A stretch of DNA of 64,000 nt from an uncultured Lachnospiraceae bacterium (GCA_910578475.1 CAJTRK010000017.1:3376-67375), one strand, 5' to 3'. Shown: positions 16,619 to 25,846, counted from the stretch's first letter. The notes: a model not told the origin generated them from the sequence alone. A program made the numbers and translations.

Positions 16619-17488
16619 ATGAAAAAGAAAATAACAATCGGGCAGCTTTTGATTCGCGTCTGCCTTTTAACAGCAGCATTGCTGATTTTAATTCCAATAT
16701 TGAATATTCTTGCCAAATCCGTTTCCGAGCCAAAGCTTGTGCCGTATATGTCCGGATGGCAGTTCTGGCCGAGCGGATTTGACCTGATAAACTATAAGCT
16801 GATTTTTTCCAATTCGCTTGTGACCCGTTCTTTCCTGAACAGTTTATTTATTACGACAGTCGGAACGGCGCTGAGCCTTCTGGTGACGGGATGTGCGGCG
16901 TATGCCTTGACAAGACCCGGACTCCCGTTCAAAAAACCGCTTATGGTGTTTTTCATCATTATGATGATTTTTGAGCCGAGTATCATTCAGGAATATTTTG
17001 TCATAAAAGACCTGAATCTGCTGAACAATATATGGGTTATGGTGATTTATAATTCCGTCAATGTCTATTATCTGATTCTGATGATGCGCTTTTTCGAGGA
17101 AACGCCGATTGCTTTGATAGAGGCGGCCAAAATAGACGGAGCGGGAGAACTGTCGGTCTTTTTCAAAATTTTTCTGCCGCTGAATAAAATTGCCTTTATG
17201 ACGGTCGGCATGTTCTATGCGGTCGTAAGATGGAACGAATATTTTAAGAGCAGCGTGTTTTTACAGACGAGAGATACGACCGTGTTACAGGTATTTCTAA
17301 AGCAGTTCGTTGTAAACGGAGATTCGACGGCGATTGCTTCATACGCCAATGTAGACCTGACATCCCTGAATATCGGCTCTTTAAAGGCCGCGACCATTGT
17401 CATTGTCATGGTACCGATTCTGGCGATGTATCCGTTGATTTTGAAATATTATACGGGCGGCGTTATGGCAGGAGGGGTTAAAGAATAG
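16619..17488 (+). CDS. ABC sugar transporter permease (YtcP/MalG type)
   Basis: 289-residue second permease with six helices and a canonical EAA loop near residue 180 (IEAAKIDGAGELSVFFKIFLPL). ATG 16619 follows GGAGAGGA, so the longer frame from 16577 is rejected; that frame would translate the hairpin. It forms the membrane channel together with the preceding permease. A structured 44-nt hairpin lies between it and the next gene. Confidence 0.88.
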   Translation: MKKKITIGQLLIRVCLLTAALLILIPILNILAKSVSEPKLVPYMSGWQFWPSGFDLINYKLIFSNSLVTRSFLNSLFITTVGTALSLLVTGCAAYALTRPGLPFKKPLMVFFIIMMIFEPSIIQEYFVIKDLNLLNNIWVMVIYNSVNVYYLILMMRFFEETPIALIEAAKIDGAGELSVFFKIFLPLNKIAFMTVGMFYAVVRWNEYFKSSVFLQTRDTTVLQVFLKQFVVNGDSTAIASYANVDLTSLNIGSLKAATIVIVMVPILAMYPLILKYYTGGVMAGGVKE

Positions 17489-17496
17489 TGTGGAAA

Positions 17497-17540
17497 GAAG
17501 TTCTAAAGCTCACGCCAGAGGGCGTTTCGCTAAGAACTTC
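17497..17540 (+). other. Intra-operon extended hairpin
   Basis: GAAGTTCT (17497-17504) pairs with AGAACTTC (17533-17540); inside, AGC pairs with GCT and ACGCC with GGCGT around an AGAG loop, about 16 pairs in total. No T-tract follows, so it is not an ordinary terminator. It sits in the 143-bp gap between the permease and the SUMF1-fold gene and could limit RNA decay or be a mobile palindromic repeat. Confidence 0.6.
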
Positions 17541-17631
17541 TATGCTAATACGGTGGAAGGCGGCAGTGGGGATGCGGTTTTTCAGGGTTCTTCTGGAGTT
17601 ATAATGTTGAGAAAACAGAAAGGGAAGAAAA

Positions 17632-18330
17632 ATGGACGGACAGGTTTATATACCGGAAGGACATTATATATACCGGGCGGAACATCGGATTATGGAAGGG
17701 GACTGCGAATATGACCACGGGCCGAGAATGGTTCGGGTTCCGGCACTTTTCGTGGACAGATATCCGGTGACGAATGAACGGTTTTACCGATTTTTACAGG
17801 AATCCGGTTACTGGCCCGAGGATTCGAAGAATTTTCTGCGGCACTGGGAATATGGCCGGTTCCGGGAAGAAGACCGGAAAAAACCGGTGGTCTGGGTCAG
17901 TCATAAAGACGCGGAGGCTTTTGCCGGATGGTATGGCGCAAGGCTTCTGACGGATTGCGAGTGGCAGTATGCGGCAGGCGGGAAAGAAAAGTACAGATAC
18001 CCGTGGGGCGATAAGTATGACAGGACGAAATGCAACGATACCGGAGAAGAAACATTGACGCCGGTGGATGCTTATCCGGAGGGTGTTTCTCCTTTTGGCC
18101 TTTATGATATGTGCGGGAATGCTCATGAATGGACGGAAGAAGTTCTGGACGACGGGATGCACAGGTTCGTATTGTTAAGAGGCGGCGCAAGCTATCGGGG
18201 CGCGCATTTCTGGCATGCGGAAGGCGGAGCAAAACCAAATAACTGGCACTTGAAAATTCAGCTCTTGAATGAAGGAATGAACCGATGCGCCACCATTACC
18301 TTCCGCTGTGCAAAGGAGGCGACAAAATGA
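17632..18330 (+). CDS. SUMF1/FGE-sulfatase-fold protein lacking catalytic cysteines
   Basis: 232 residues of the FGE-sulfatase (C-type-lectin-like) fold: VPALFVDRYPVTNERFYRFL, VVWVSHKDAEAFAGWYGARLLTDCEWQYAAGG, YPWGD, GLYDMCGNAHEWTEE and RGGASYRG. In true formylglycine-generating enzymes two Cys lie in the segment after RGGS; here that segment has none, so sulfatase activation is unlikely. Relatives act in ergothioneine-type chemistry or bind ligands. ATG 17632 follows AGGGAAG; the gene ends in an ATGA overlap with the glycosidase-like gene, so the two are coupled. No sulfatase gene is present nearby. Function within the operon is unknown. Confidence 0.8.
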   Translation: MDGQVYIPEGHYIYRAEHRIMEGDCEYDHGPRMVRVPALFVDRYPVTNERFYRFLQESGYWPEDSKNFLRHWEYGRFREEDRKKPVVWVSHKDAEAFAGWYGARLLTDCEWQYAAGGKEKYRYPWGDKYDRTKCNDTGEETLTPVDAYPEGVSPFGLYDMCGNAHEWTEEVLDDGMHRFVLLRGGASYRGAHFWHAEGGAKPNNWHLKIQLLNEGMNRCATITFRCAKEATK

Positions 18331-20126
18331 CCCATTTCGAAATAGAGAATACGCAGCTTCGTTTTCGGTTCGATACGGCCTCAGGACTTTTCTGTACCGG
18401 AATTTATCAGAAGGAGACGGAAGAGGAATGGCTTATAAAACCCTGTGTTCCTTTTACATTGGAAGTATGCGGGAAAGTGTATCCGGCGGATGTTTTCGAA
18501 ATACGGAAAGCGGAATTTTTGCAGGATGAGAAAGACAGAGCGCTTATTTTTGAACTGTTTCTGGCGGAATGGAAACTACGGGCAAGACTCAGTGTTTCCG
18601 TAAAGGAAGAATGTCTGGTGTTTCTGCTGCAGGCCGGTGCGGACTGGCAGGAATGCCCAAGAGAAGTTTTCTTGCAAATTCCCCTGTTCCGATATTTTCC
18701 GGAGAACGGGAAATGGCATCTTTCGGCCAACCCGAGACCGAAACCGGACGGAAGCCCGGCGCTTGAGCTTCATGAAGAATTTCCGCTTCCAATCTGCTGC
18801 ATTGATGCAGAGACGTCGCATGGCGTGATGATGGAATTTCCGGATTATCCGGAATTTACTGGAACCTGGAACCAGAACAGGAACAGACAGCTTTTGCAGA
18901 TGACGGACAGGGAAGCGTTTTTAAATCATAATCTGTTGCTGCGCTTGCAGAACAAAGAGCTGGCCGATGTGGCGGAAATACATTTTTCTTCGCTTACCGA
19001 AGGCTATAAAGAAGCATTTTTCCGGTATAAGGCGCATATTCGGAGGAACATGGATTTTTCCATGTATGAAAAAGAAGATTACATGTGGTACAGGAAAGCG
19101 TTGTATCACCATCTTGCTTTTGCATATTCCAGAGAAATTTTTAATTATGAGACTCAGAAATTCGAAGTGGAGCGTCTGCTTGACGACGGAGGAGCGTTTG
19201 GCGGATATGACATTCTGGTACTCTGGTTCGTTTATCCGAGACTTGGGGTGGACGCCAGAAAACAATGGGATTTCTGCGATGACATTCCGGGCGGAATGGA
19301 GGGAATCAATGAAATATGCGACAAGGCGCATGCGCGCGGTGTGCGCGTGATGCTTCCTTATAATCCATGGGATGCGGAAGACGATGAAGCCCTGACGGAT
19401 ACGCTCGAGCATATTGCGGAACTGGTGGAAAAGACGCGGATTGACGGTGTATGGTTCGATACGATGGACAGCATTCCGAAAGGATTTAGAGAGCGGATAG
19501 AAAGGATACGGCCCGGCGTAATCTGTTGTCTGGAGGTGACGCCGAAGGTGCGGGAAACGGTAGAAGAAATTACCGGGTCCTGGAATCAGCGGTTCCGTAT
19601 GCCGGAGGGACATGTGCTTCGCTATCTGTTTCCGGAACATGCCGCGCCGATGACGTCCCGCTGGCGGGTGGCGGAAAAGAAAGATATGCTGATAAGGCGT
19701 GCCATTTTTAACGGCACAGGATTTGCGGTCTGGCAGGATGTTTTCGGCGCGTGGCTTCCCTTTGACAGGGAGCAGAAAGCGGCTTTAAAGAAATGGAAAG
19801 GGATTCTGCTTTCCCACTTCGATACTTATTTCGGAAAAGAATCCATGCCCTTATATCCGGTTTTGCAGGATGAGCTGTATATAAATGCTTTTTATCATGA
19901 CGGCGGGGAAGAAGAAATTTATTCCGTCTGTAACGCATCCGACCACGTTGTGGAAGGCGCGTTGTTCCGGCTTTATCCGCAGAAGGATTCGGAGGAAGAC
20001 TTACAGATAGAAGAATTATGGACGGGCGAGAGCGGTTTTTCGATACAACAAAAGAAAATCATTTCCGGAACAATCGAACCGGAAAGGATATATATTTTAA
20101 AGATAACAAGGAGGAAAAAAGTATGA
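18327..20126 (+). CDS. Putative glycoside hydrolase (TIM-barrel, DUF6259-like)
   Basis: 599 residues, no signal peptide. The N-terminal ~220 residues look like a beta-sandwich. A barrel follows: YDILVLWFVYPRLG, then RGVRVMLPYNPWDAEDDEA, RIDGVWFDTMDSIP (likely acidic catalytic residue) and GVICCLEVTP, an order typical of alpha-galactosidase-clan or DUF6259-type proteins. The C-terminal ~100 residues are another beta domain. I infer cytoplasmic cleavage of an imported glycoside. ATG 18327 has AAGGAGG upstream and overlaps the previous stop; the end overlaps the lipoprotein gene, again ATGA. Family assignment is from memory of pattern and tentative. Confidence 0.65.
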   Translation: MTHFEIENTQLRFRFDTASGLFCTGIYQKETEEEWLIKPCVPFTLEVCGKVYPADVFEIRKAEFLQDEKDRALIFELFLAEWKLRARLSVSVKEECLVFLLQAGADWQECPREVFLQIPLFRYFPENGKWHLSANPRPKPDGSPALELHEEFPLPICCIDAETSHGVMMEFPDYPEFTGTWNQNRNRQLLQMTDREAFLNHNLLLRLQNKELADVAEIHFSSLTEGYKEAFFRYKAHIRRNMDFSMYEKEDYMWYRKALYHHLAFAYSREIFNYETQKFEVERLLDDGGAFGGYDILVLWFVYPRLGVDARKQWDFCDDIPGGMEGINEICDKAHARGVRVMLPYNPWDAEDDEALTDTLEHIAELVEKTRIDGVWFDTMDSIPKGFRERIERIRPGVICCLEVTPKVRETVEEITGSWNQRFRMPEGHVLRYLFPEHAAPMTSRWRVAEKKDMLIRRAIFNGTGFAVWQDVFGAWLPFDREQKAALKKWKGILLSHFDTYFGKESMPLYPVLQDELYINAFYHDGGEEEIYSVCNASDHVVEGALFRLYPQKDSEEDLQIEELWTGESGFSIQQKKIISGTIEPERIYILKITRRKKV

Positions 20127-21667
20127 AAAAGAAACTGATTGCGTCACTGTTATCATTGACATTGGTAACAGGCCTGCTTGCAGGTTGCGGCTCGGGAAAT
20201 GAGCCGGGAAACACGGGAAATGAAGGAACGGACGGAGGACAGACGGTCGCAGAAACAACGGATGTGTCCAATGCGGAGGAGACGCAGGAGCCGGAAGCGG
20301 ACAAAAGCGAAACGACCGGGGAAGTTGTAACGCTGCGCGTGACGCTGAAAGGAATTTCCATGGAGGATGAGAGACAGCGCGTATGGTTTGACGAGTATAA
20401 CAAAGCGCTGGCAGAAGCAGGTATTCCGGCGAAACTGGAAGTGGTCGAGATGCAGAGCGGCAGTTACCAGGACAACCTGTCACTGATGCTGAACAGCGGT
20501 GATATTCCGGATATCATTTATTTCCAGGGCGGCGACCAGGTATTTGCAACACAGGGAATCCTGGAAGATTTGACACCCTATATTGAAAATTCCAAATATG
20601 TGAAAGACGCGTTGGAAGATTTCCAGAAAGAGCGTCTTGCCAATTATCCTTATCTGCTTTTTGTAACGCCAGCGCTTACGCCGACACCGGTTATTCGTAC
20701 AGACGTGCTGGAAGGATGTGCATCCGCAGAGGAAGTTCTTGCGGAGCCGACCATTGAAAATTACCTGAAATTGTTTGAGGAATTAAAAGAAGGACGCAAG
20801 GCGGTTTTCGGACTGGATGGAAATCTGAAAGGAATTAACGCTATGTTCGACCAATCCTTCGGTCTGACGAACACCTGGATTAAGGATGAGTCCGGAAACT
20901 ATGTATTCGGAAGAGTCAGCAGACAGTCTCTGGAAGAATTAAAATTCTATGCGGCGCTGTATCAGAAAGGAATCATCGACAAAGATTACTTAAGCGCGAA
21001 CTGGGAAGTAAAAGAAAATGATTTTTACAGCAATAATACGGCGATTATCAGCGGTAATCAGGGCGCGGTTATCGACCTTTACAACAGCAATCAGGTCGCT
21101 GCGAACGGAGAAGGAGCAGCCCTTACGGTACTGCCTCCGGCAAAAGGAGAAGCACAGGGCTACCTGCCGTTAGATGTCAGCAAGGAGTCCAGAGGATTCG
21201 CAATCAGCGCACTGTCCGAACACAAAGATTTGGCGTTTGAGGTACTTGATTTCGCGGTATCCGGTCCGGGCCGTATGCTTGACCTGATGGGAACGGAAGG
21301 AAAGGATTACACGGTAGAGAACGGCGTGTATACGCTGCTTCCGGACCACGACACATGGTATGCGAATTTCTTTGAGACTTTTGAGAATTTTGATTTGGAC
21401 GCTATGAATCCGGAAACGCCTTACTGGTCCGATGCGGCGATTTCTTCGGCTGAAATGATGTCAACTTATGCAACGATGGATAACGCGTTCGTGATTCCGG
21501 AGGAACATATTGTCAACTGGGATGCGGCAGAGACCAAACTCGCGGAATTTACAGCGGATTTCGTGATTGGAAATAAGACGGAAGCGGACTGGGATGCTTT
21601 TGTGGAAGAATGGAACAGTGTAGGCGGTGCGGCGGTTACCGAATACGCGAACACGGTGTTGCAATGA
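20123..21667 (+). CDS. ABC transporter substrate-binding lipoprotein
   Basis: 514 residues. A signal peptide ends in LVTGLLAGC, a clear lipobox, so the protein is anchored outside the membrane. An acidic linker (residues 25-75) leads to a two-lobed extracellular binding protein family 1 domain (LRVTLKGISMEDERQRVWFDEYNKAL, then NSGDIPDIIYFQGGDQVFA). It captures the operon's substrate for the permeases at 15623 and 16619. ATG 20123 follows AAGGAGG. Aromatic side chains and the family point to a carbohydrate-containing ligand. A perfect hairpin immediately after the stop probably protects this transcript, since binding proteins are needed in excess. Confidence 0.88.
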   Translation: MKKKLIASLLSLTLVTGLLAGCGSGNEPGNTGNEGTDGGQTVAETTDVSNAEETQEPEADKSETTGEVVTLRVTLKGISMEDERQRVWFDEYNKALAEAGIPAKLEVVEMQSGSYQDNLSLMLNSGDIPDIIYFQGGDQVFATQGILEDLTPYIENSKYVKDALEDFQKERLANYPYLLFVTPALTPTPVIRTDVLEGCASAEEVLAEPTIENYLKLFEELKEGRKAVFGLDGNLKGINAMFDQSFGLTNTWIKDESGNYVFGRVSRQSLEELKFYAALYQKGIIDKDYLSANWEVKENDFYSNNTAIISGNQGAVIDLYNSNQVAANGEGAALTVLPPAKGEAQGYLPLDVSKESRGFAISALSEHKDLAFEVLDFAVSGPGRMLDLMGTEGKDYTVENGVYTLLPDHDTWYANFFETFENFDLDAMNPETPYWSDAAISSAEMMSTYATMDNAFVIPEEHIVNWDAAETKLAEFTADFVIGNKTEADWDAFVEEWNSVGGAAVTEYANTVLQ

Positions 21668-21671
21668 AAAT

Positions 21672-21704
21672 ATGAAGAAGGTTCGCAGAGCGAACCTTCT
21701 TCAT
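21672..21704 (+). other. Perfect 15-bp intra-operon hairpin after the binding-protein gene
   Basis: Arms 21672-21686 and 21690-21704 are fully complementary (ATGAAGAAGGTTCGC and its reverse complement) around AGA. The T-rich tail of a terminator is absent. A second hairpin (GCAGAATG at 21708, CATTCTGC at 21726) follows at once. Best read as an mRNA-stabilising or partially terminating structure between the lipoprotein and the hydrolase genes. Confidence 0.75.
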
Positions 21705-21790
21705 ACGGCAGAATGTCCATGCGGCCATTCTGCAATGAAGAAGTTACAGTTGCCGGATTTGTGCGAAAGGAAAGGAGCAGGGTTATCGAG

Positions 21791-22777
21791 ATGCTGACAA
21801 GACAACAGTTATTGGAGAACAGAGAATTATTGAGGGATAAAGCGGTCGGGGCGTTGTGCGGCCTGGCAATCGGAGATTCTTTGGGTGATGCGGCGAGAAT
21901 GCCGGAAAATCAGAGAGATTACGGATTTACGACAGATTTTAACAAAGGCGCATCCTGGAGTACCGACGATACGGAATTTGCGCTTCTCGTTGCGGAAACA
22001 ATCCTCGCAAAGGGAGGCGATTTTTCCGCGGATGATGTGGTGGAGATGTGGCTTACGCATGTGGCGACCGAGGACGAATTGAAACGCGGCGGCGTCAGCG
22101 AAGTGGAAGCGTGCAATAATTTAAGACGTGGAATACGCCCGCCGGAGTCCGGAAAATTTAATCCCTATCATCAGAGTGACGGCGCGGCGATGAGAAGCGG
22201 CCCGATTGGAATTTATTGCGCGGGTGACCCGGAAAAAGCGGCTTATCTGGCGGAGGTAGATGCTTCCGTAAGTCATTATGCGGACGGCATCTGGGGCGCG
22301 CAGGCGGTGGCTGTTGCGGTGTCGCTTGGCATGGTGGACGCTTCTATGGAGGAAATATGGGAAGGCGTATTAAAGACGGCGCCGGAAGGCTCCTGGTTCC
22401 GGGAAGCCCTGCTTCGCGCGGACAGGATTGTCACGGAGCATGACGGAAGGATTGCGGACGCATGGATGCCGCTCCATAATGAGTTGTTTTCCACGCATCG
22501 TTCGACCGTTGCAGAGGCTCTGCCGGAAGTGTTCGGATGCCTTCGGATGGAAAGCGGTTCTTTTAAATCCGGTCTGCTTCTTGCGGCAAATTTCGGGAGG
22601 GATGCGGATACGATTGGCGCGGTTGCGGGCGCGGTGCTCGGAGCGAAATACGGCGCAAAGAATATTCCGGAGCATTGGCTTTTAAAGACCAGATATCCTT
22701 CGGGAACCTGCCTGAAATTTACCAAAGGAATTGATATTGTCCAATATGCGGAGCGGATTACGGAGCTGATGAAATAG
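21791..22777 (+). CDS. ADP-ribosylglycohydrolase family protein
   Basis: 328 residues, all-helical ADP-ribosylglycohydrolase/DraG fold. Metal-site motifs are present: GLAIGDSLGDAA near residue 20, STDDTEFA near 58, and GRDADTIGAVAGAVLGA near 280, which hold two divalent ions that activate the N-glycosidic bond. Family members remove ADP-ribose from proteins or hydrolyse other N-ribosides. Placement with a sugar-type importer and a ribokinase-like kinase argues for a catabolic N-glycoside hydrolase here. ATG 21791 follows a purine-rich AAGGAGCAGGG. The next gene encodes a longer relative. Confidence 0.85.
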   Translation: MLTRQQLLENRELLRDKAVGALCGLAIGDSLGDAARMPENQRDYGFTTDFNKGASWSTDDTEFALLVAETILAKGGDFSADDVVEMWLTHVATEDELKRGGVSEVEACNNLRRGIRPPESGKFNPYHQSDGAAMRSGPIGIYCAGDPEKAAYLAEVDASVSHYADGIWGAQAVAVAVSLGMVDASMEEIWEGVLKTAPEGSWFREALLRADRIVTEHDGRIADAWMPLHNELFSTHRSTVAEALPEVFGCLRMESGSFKSGLLLAANFGRDADTIGAVAGAVLGAKYGAKNIPEHWLLKTRYPSGTCLKFTKGIDIVQYAERITELMK

Positions 22778-22815
22778 GCGCGGTAAGAGAAAAATTGTGA
22801 AGAAGAGGTATGCCG

Positions 22816-24939
22816 ATGAAAGTTGAAAATTATCTGGAAAAAGTGTATTCTGGTATTCTGGGAATGAATATTGGAATCCGGCTTGGGGCTCCTGTGGAGC
22901 CCACCATCTGGACTTATGAGAGAATCCGTGATACCTATGGTGAAATTACGGATTATGTGAAAGAATATAAGAATTTTGCGGCGGACGACGATGCCAACGG
23001 CCCGGTTTACTTTCTGCGGGCATTGCGCGACGATGCCATAGACAGGGAGCTTGTGCCGCAGGATGTGGCCAATGCCTGGCTGAATTATACAAGAGAAGGT
23101 GTGGGCATGTTCTGGTGGGGCGGATATGGAATCAGCACGGAGCATACGGCATATCTGAATCTGAAAAACGGGATTCCGGCCCCCCGGTCCGGTTCCATCG
23201 GGCAGAACGGAAAGATTCTGGCGGAGCAGATTGGCGGCCAGATTTTTATTGATACATGGGGGCTGTGTTTTCCGGGCAATCCGAAGAAAGCAGCGGAATA
23301 CGGGAAAACAGCGGCCAGCGTGTCCCATGACGGAGAAGGCGTTTACGGGGCGGCGTTTTTCTGCGCCTGCATTGCGGAGGCCTTTGTTTCCGATGATGTG
23401 GAACATATTATTGAGACCGGCCTGCAAATGATTCCCAAAGAGAGCGTTTATGCGAAAGTTTCCCGTGCAGTCATCGCTTTTTACCGGGAAAATCCGGATG
23501 ACTGGCGCGCCTGCCACGAGCTGCTTGTCCGGGAATGGGGATATGATAAATACAGGGGCGTATGCCATATTATACCAAACGCGGGCGTCTGTGTGCTGTC
23601 GATGCTGTATGGAAAAGGCGACTTCGCAAGAACCGTGGAAATTGCGACGATGTGCGGATGGGATACGGACTGCAACGCGGGAAATGTAGGCACGGTGCTC
23701 GGCGTTCTGTGCGGTCCTGAGGGACTTCCCGGGCGATACAGGAAGCCAGTCAATGACGGTATCGTTTTATCCGGTATTTCCGGTTATCTGAACATTCTTG
23801 ACATTCCGACCTATGCGAAGGAAGTCGCGTTGCTTGGATATCGTTTATCCGGGGAAAAGGCGCCGGAAGAGATTCAGGAAAGTATTCGTGACGGGGAGAT
23901 TCATTTTGATTTTGAGCTTCCCGGTTCGACTCATAACCTGCGTCTTTCCGATTCGTTCTTCTGCATGGCGGAACATTCGACGGAACATGCTTATCGTGGA
24001 ACGGGGTCACTGAAAATTCTTATCGACCGCATGACAAGAGGAGACCGGTGCAGGATTTATTATAAGCCTTTTTACAGAAGAGATTCTTTTTCCGATGAGC
24101 GTTACAGCCCGGTATTTACGCCAACGGTCTATTCCGGGCAGCGGGTGAGCATGCAGCTGTATCTGGAATTGTGGAACGGATGGGAAACGCCGGGCGTGGC
24201 GCCCTATATCCGAACGATGAGCGATAAAGAACTGCATATCCAGGGATTTAAGAAACTGCAAACGGATGCGTGGACGGAAATTTCTTTTATCATTCCGGAT
24301 ACGGAAGGCGATTTGATTGACGAGGCAGGCATCGTGCTGGAAGGATATTCCATCTCCAAAGCAAAGACGCTCGGGGCAGTTTATCTGGATGAATTTTCGA
24401 TTACCGGAGACAGCGCCTATACGATTTCCTTTCAGAAACAGCGGAAGGAGTTTGGCACAATTACGCCCTTTGCGGCAGACCACGGGGCATGGGAAGTTGA
24501 AGAGGACAGACTTTCGCTCCTGCGCTGCGGCGAGGCATTCGCTTATGCGGGAAATTATTATGCCGGAGATTATCGGATATCGACGGAAGTAGAACCGGTA
24601 AGCGGAGAGAATCATTTATTGCTGATTCGTGCCCAGGGCGCGATGAGAGGATATGCGCTTGGATTTTCGGGGAAGGGAAAAGCGGCCATTTATAAAAATG
24701 ACTTCGGTTTTGTCAAATTGGCGGAAACGGATTATCCGTGGGAGGCGGGACAGAAATACAGATTTTCTGCCGCGGCGGAAGGCGCGGAAATTTCTCTCTC
24801 CATCGATGACAGACAGATATTGTGTGTGGAAGACAGGCAGTATGCGTACGGTATGTATGGATGCGGCTCGCTTTCTATGGGAAGAACGTTTTTTGGAGAT
24901 TTTACGGTCAAAACGAAAGCGGAGGGTCAGAAACCATGA
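22816..24939 (+). CDS. ADP-ribosylglycohydrolase family protein with large C-terminal beta domain
   Basis: 707 residues. The first ~350 are an ADP-ribosylglycohydrolase fold with variant metal motifs (GILGMNIGIRLGAP, FAADDDANGPVYFL, CGWDTDCNAGNVGTVLGVLCG). The remaining ~350 are beta-rich with two parts: residues 360-520 resemble a carbohydrate-binding sandwich and 540-705 a LamG/concanavalin-like module ending FFGDFTV. Such a fusion suggests action on a glycan- or glycoside-bound substrate rather than on ADP-ribosylated protein. There is no signal peptide. ATG 22816 is chosen over 22810 because AGAGG is then 7 nt away. It overlaps the kinase gene by ATGA. Confidence 0.82.
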   Translation: MKVENYLEKVYSGILGMNIGIRLGAPVEPTIWTYERIRDTYGEITDYVKEYKNFAADDDANGPVYFLRALRDDAIDRELVPQDVANAWLNYTREGVGMFWWGGYGISTEHTAYLNLKNGIPAPRSGSIGQNGKILAEQIGGQIFIDTWGLCFPGNPKKAAEYGKTAASVSHDGEGVYGAAFFCACIAEAFVSDDVEHIIETGLQMIPKESVYAKVSRAVIAFYRENPDDWRACHELLVREWGYDKYRGVCHIIPNAGVCVLSMLYGKGDFARTVEIATMCGWDTDCNAGNVGTVLGVLCGPEGLPGRYRKPVNDGIVLSGISGYLNILDIPTYAKEVALLGYRLSGEKAPEEIQESIRDGEIHFDFELPGSTHNLRLSDSFFCMAEHSTEHAYRGTGSLKILIDRMTRGDRCRIYYKPFYRRDSFSDERYSPVFTPTVYSGQRVSMQLYLELWNGWETPGVAPYIRTMSDKELHIQGFKKLQTDAWTEISFIIPDTEGDLIDEAGIVLEGYSISKAKTLGAVYLDEFSITGDSAYTISFQKQRKEFGTITPFAADHGAWEVEEDRLSLLRCGEAFAYAGNYYAGDYRISTEVEPVSGENHLLLIRAQGAMRGYALGFSGKGKAAIYKNDFGFVKLAETDYPWEAGQKYRFSAAAEGAEISLSIDDRQILCVEDRQYAYGMYGCGSLSMGRTFFGDFTVKTKAEGQKP

Positions 24940-25832
24940 AAGTATTAAATTACGGCTCTTTGAATTATGATTATGTATATTTGGTAAAACATATGGTACA
25001 ATTAGGAGAGACAATCTCTTCTTCCGGTATGGAAACGCATTTCGGCGGAAAAGGACTGAATCAGTCAATAGCGCTTGCCAAAGCGGGCGCGGACGTTTAC
25101 CATGCGGGCATGGTAGGAGAAGACGGGGACGACCTGATTGCCGTATGCAAAAAGTACGGCGTACATACCGATTATATTACGAAACAGACGGGCAGGAGCG
25201 GCCACGCCATCATACAGATAACGCCCGAAGGAGAAAACTGTATTATTTTGTACAGCGGCTCCAACGGGAAGAACACGGAAGAAAAAATCAACGAAGTGCT
25301 GGCCGGTTTTGAAGAAGGCGACCTGTTGTTGTTGCAAAATGAGATTAATCTGTTGGACTTACTCGTAGAAAAAGCATATGACCGGAAAATGAAAATCGTT
25401 TTAAATCCTTCTCCGATGAACGAAAAGCTTTTAAACTGTGATTTGAATAAGATATCGCTGTTTTTGCTGAACGAAGTGGAGGGGGAGCAGTTGACGAAGG
25501 AAACCGAAGCGGAGCGCATTTTAGAGCGGATGAGGGAACTTTACCCGAATGCGGAAGTGGTGCTTACGCTTGGAAAGGAAGGCAGTATTTATGCCGGGCC
25601 CGGGATGAACTGCGCCTGTGACAGTTTTGCCGTTGAGGCGGTTGACACGACGGCGGCGGGAGATACTTTTACCGGATATTATATTGCATCCGTTCTGCGT
25701 GGAAAATCCATAGAAGAAAGTTTAAAGACCGCTTCTGCGGCTTCCGGCATTGCCGTGACAAGAAAAGGCGCGGTACCGTCTATTCCGGATGCGGAAGAAG
25801 TGGAGGATTTTATAAAAAAATATGCCAGATAA
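24936..25832 (+). CDS. PfkB-family carbohydrate kinase (ribokinase-like)
   Basis: 298 residues of the PfkB fold, cytoplasmic, transferring phosphate from ATP to a sugar or nucleoside. The substrate motif THFGGKGLNQSIALAKAG lies near residue 36 and the catalytic DTTAAGDTFTGYY near 247, with Ala in place of the usual Gly in DTTGAGD. Overall spacing is closest to ribokinases. The gene starts inside the stop of the ADP-ribosylglycohydrolase gene, so both are made together. It would phosphorylate ribose or a related sugar released by the two hydrolases, linking the operon to the pentose phosphate pathway. Confidence 0.88.
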   Translation: MKVLNYGSLNYDYVYLVKHMVQLGETISSSGMETHFGGKGLNQSIALAKAGADVYHAGMVGEDGDDLIAVCKKYGVHTDYITKQTGRSGHAIIQITPEGENCIILYSGSNGKNTEEKINEVLAGFEEGDLLLLQNEINLLDLLVEKAYDRKMKIVLNPSPMNEKLLNCDLNKISLFLLNEVEGEQLTKETEAERILERMRELYPNAEVVLTLGKEGSIYAGPGMNCACDSFAVEAVDTTAAGDTFTGYYIASVLRGKSIEESLKTASAASGIAVTRKGAVPSIPDAEEVEDFIKKYAR

Positions 25833-25846
25833 GGAGAACGCGCGGA

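Noticed and set aside
22276..23568. 430-residue minus-strand frame
   Set aside because: It lies wholly antisense to two well-supported ADP-ribosylglycohydrolase genes and shows no family pattern.
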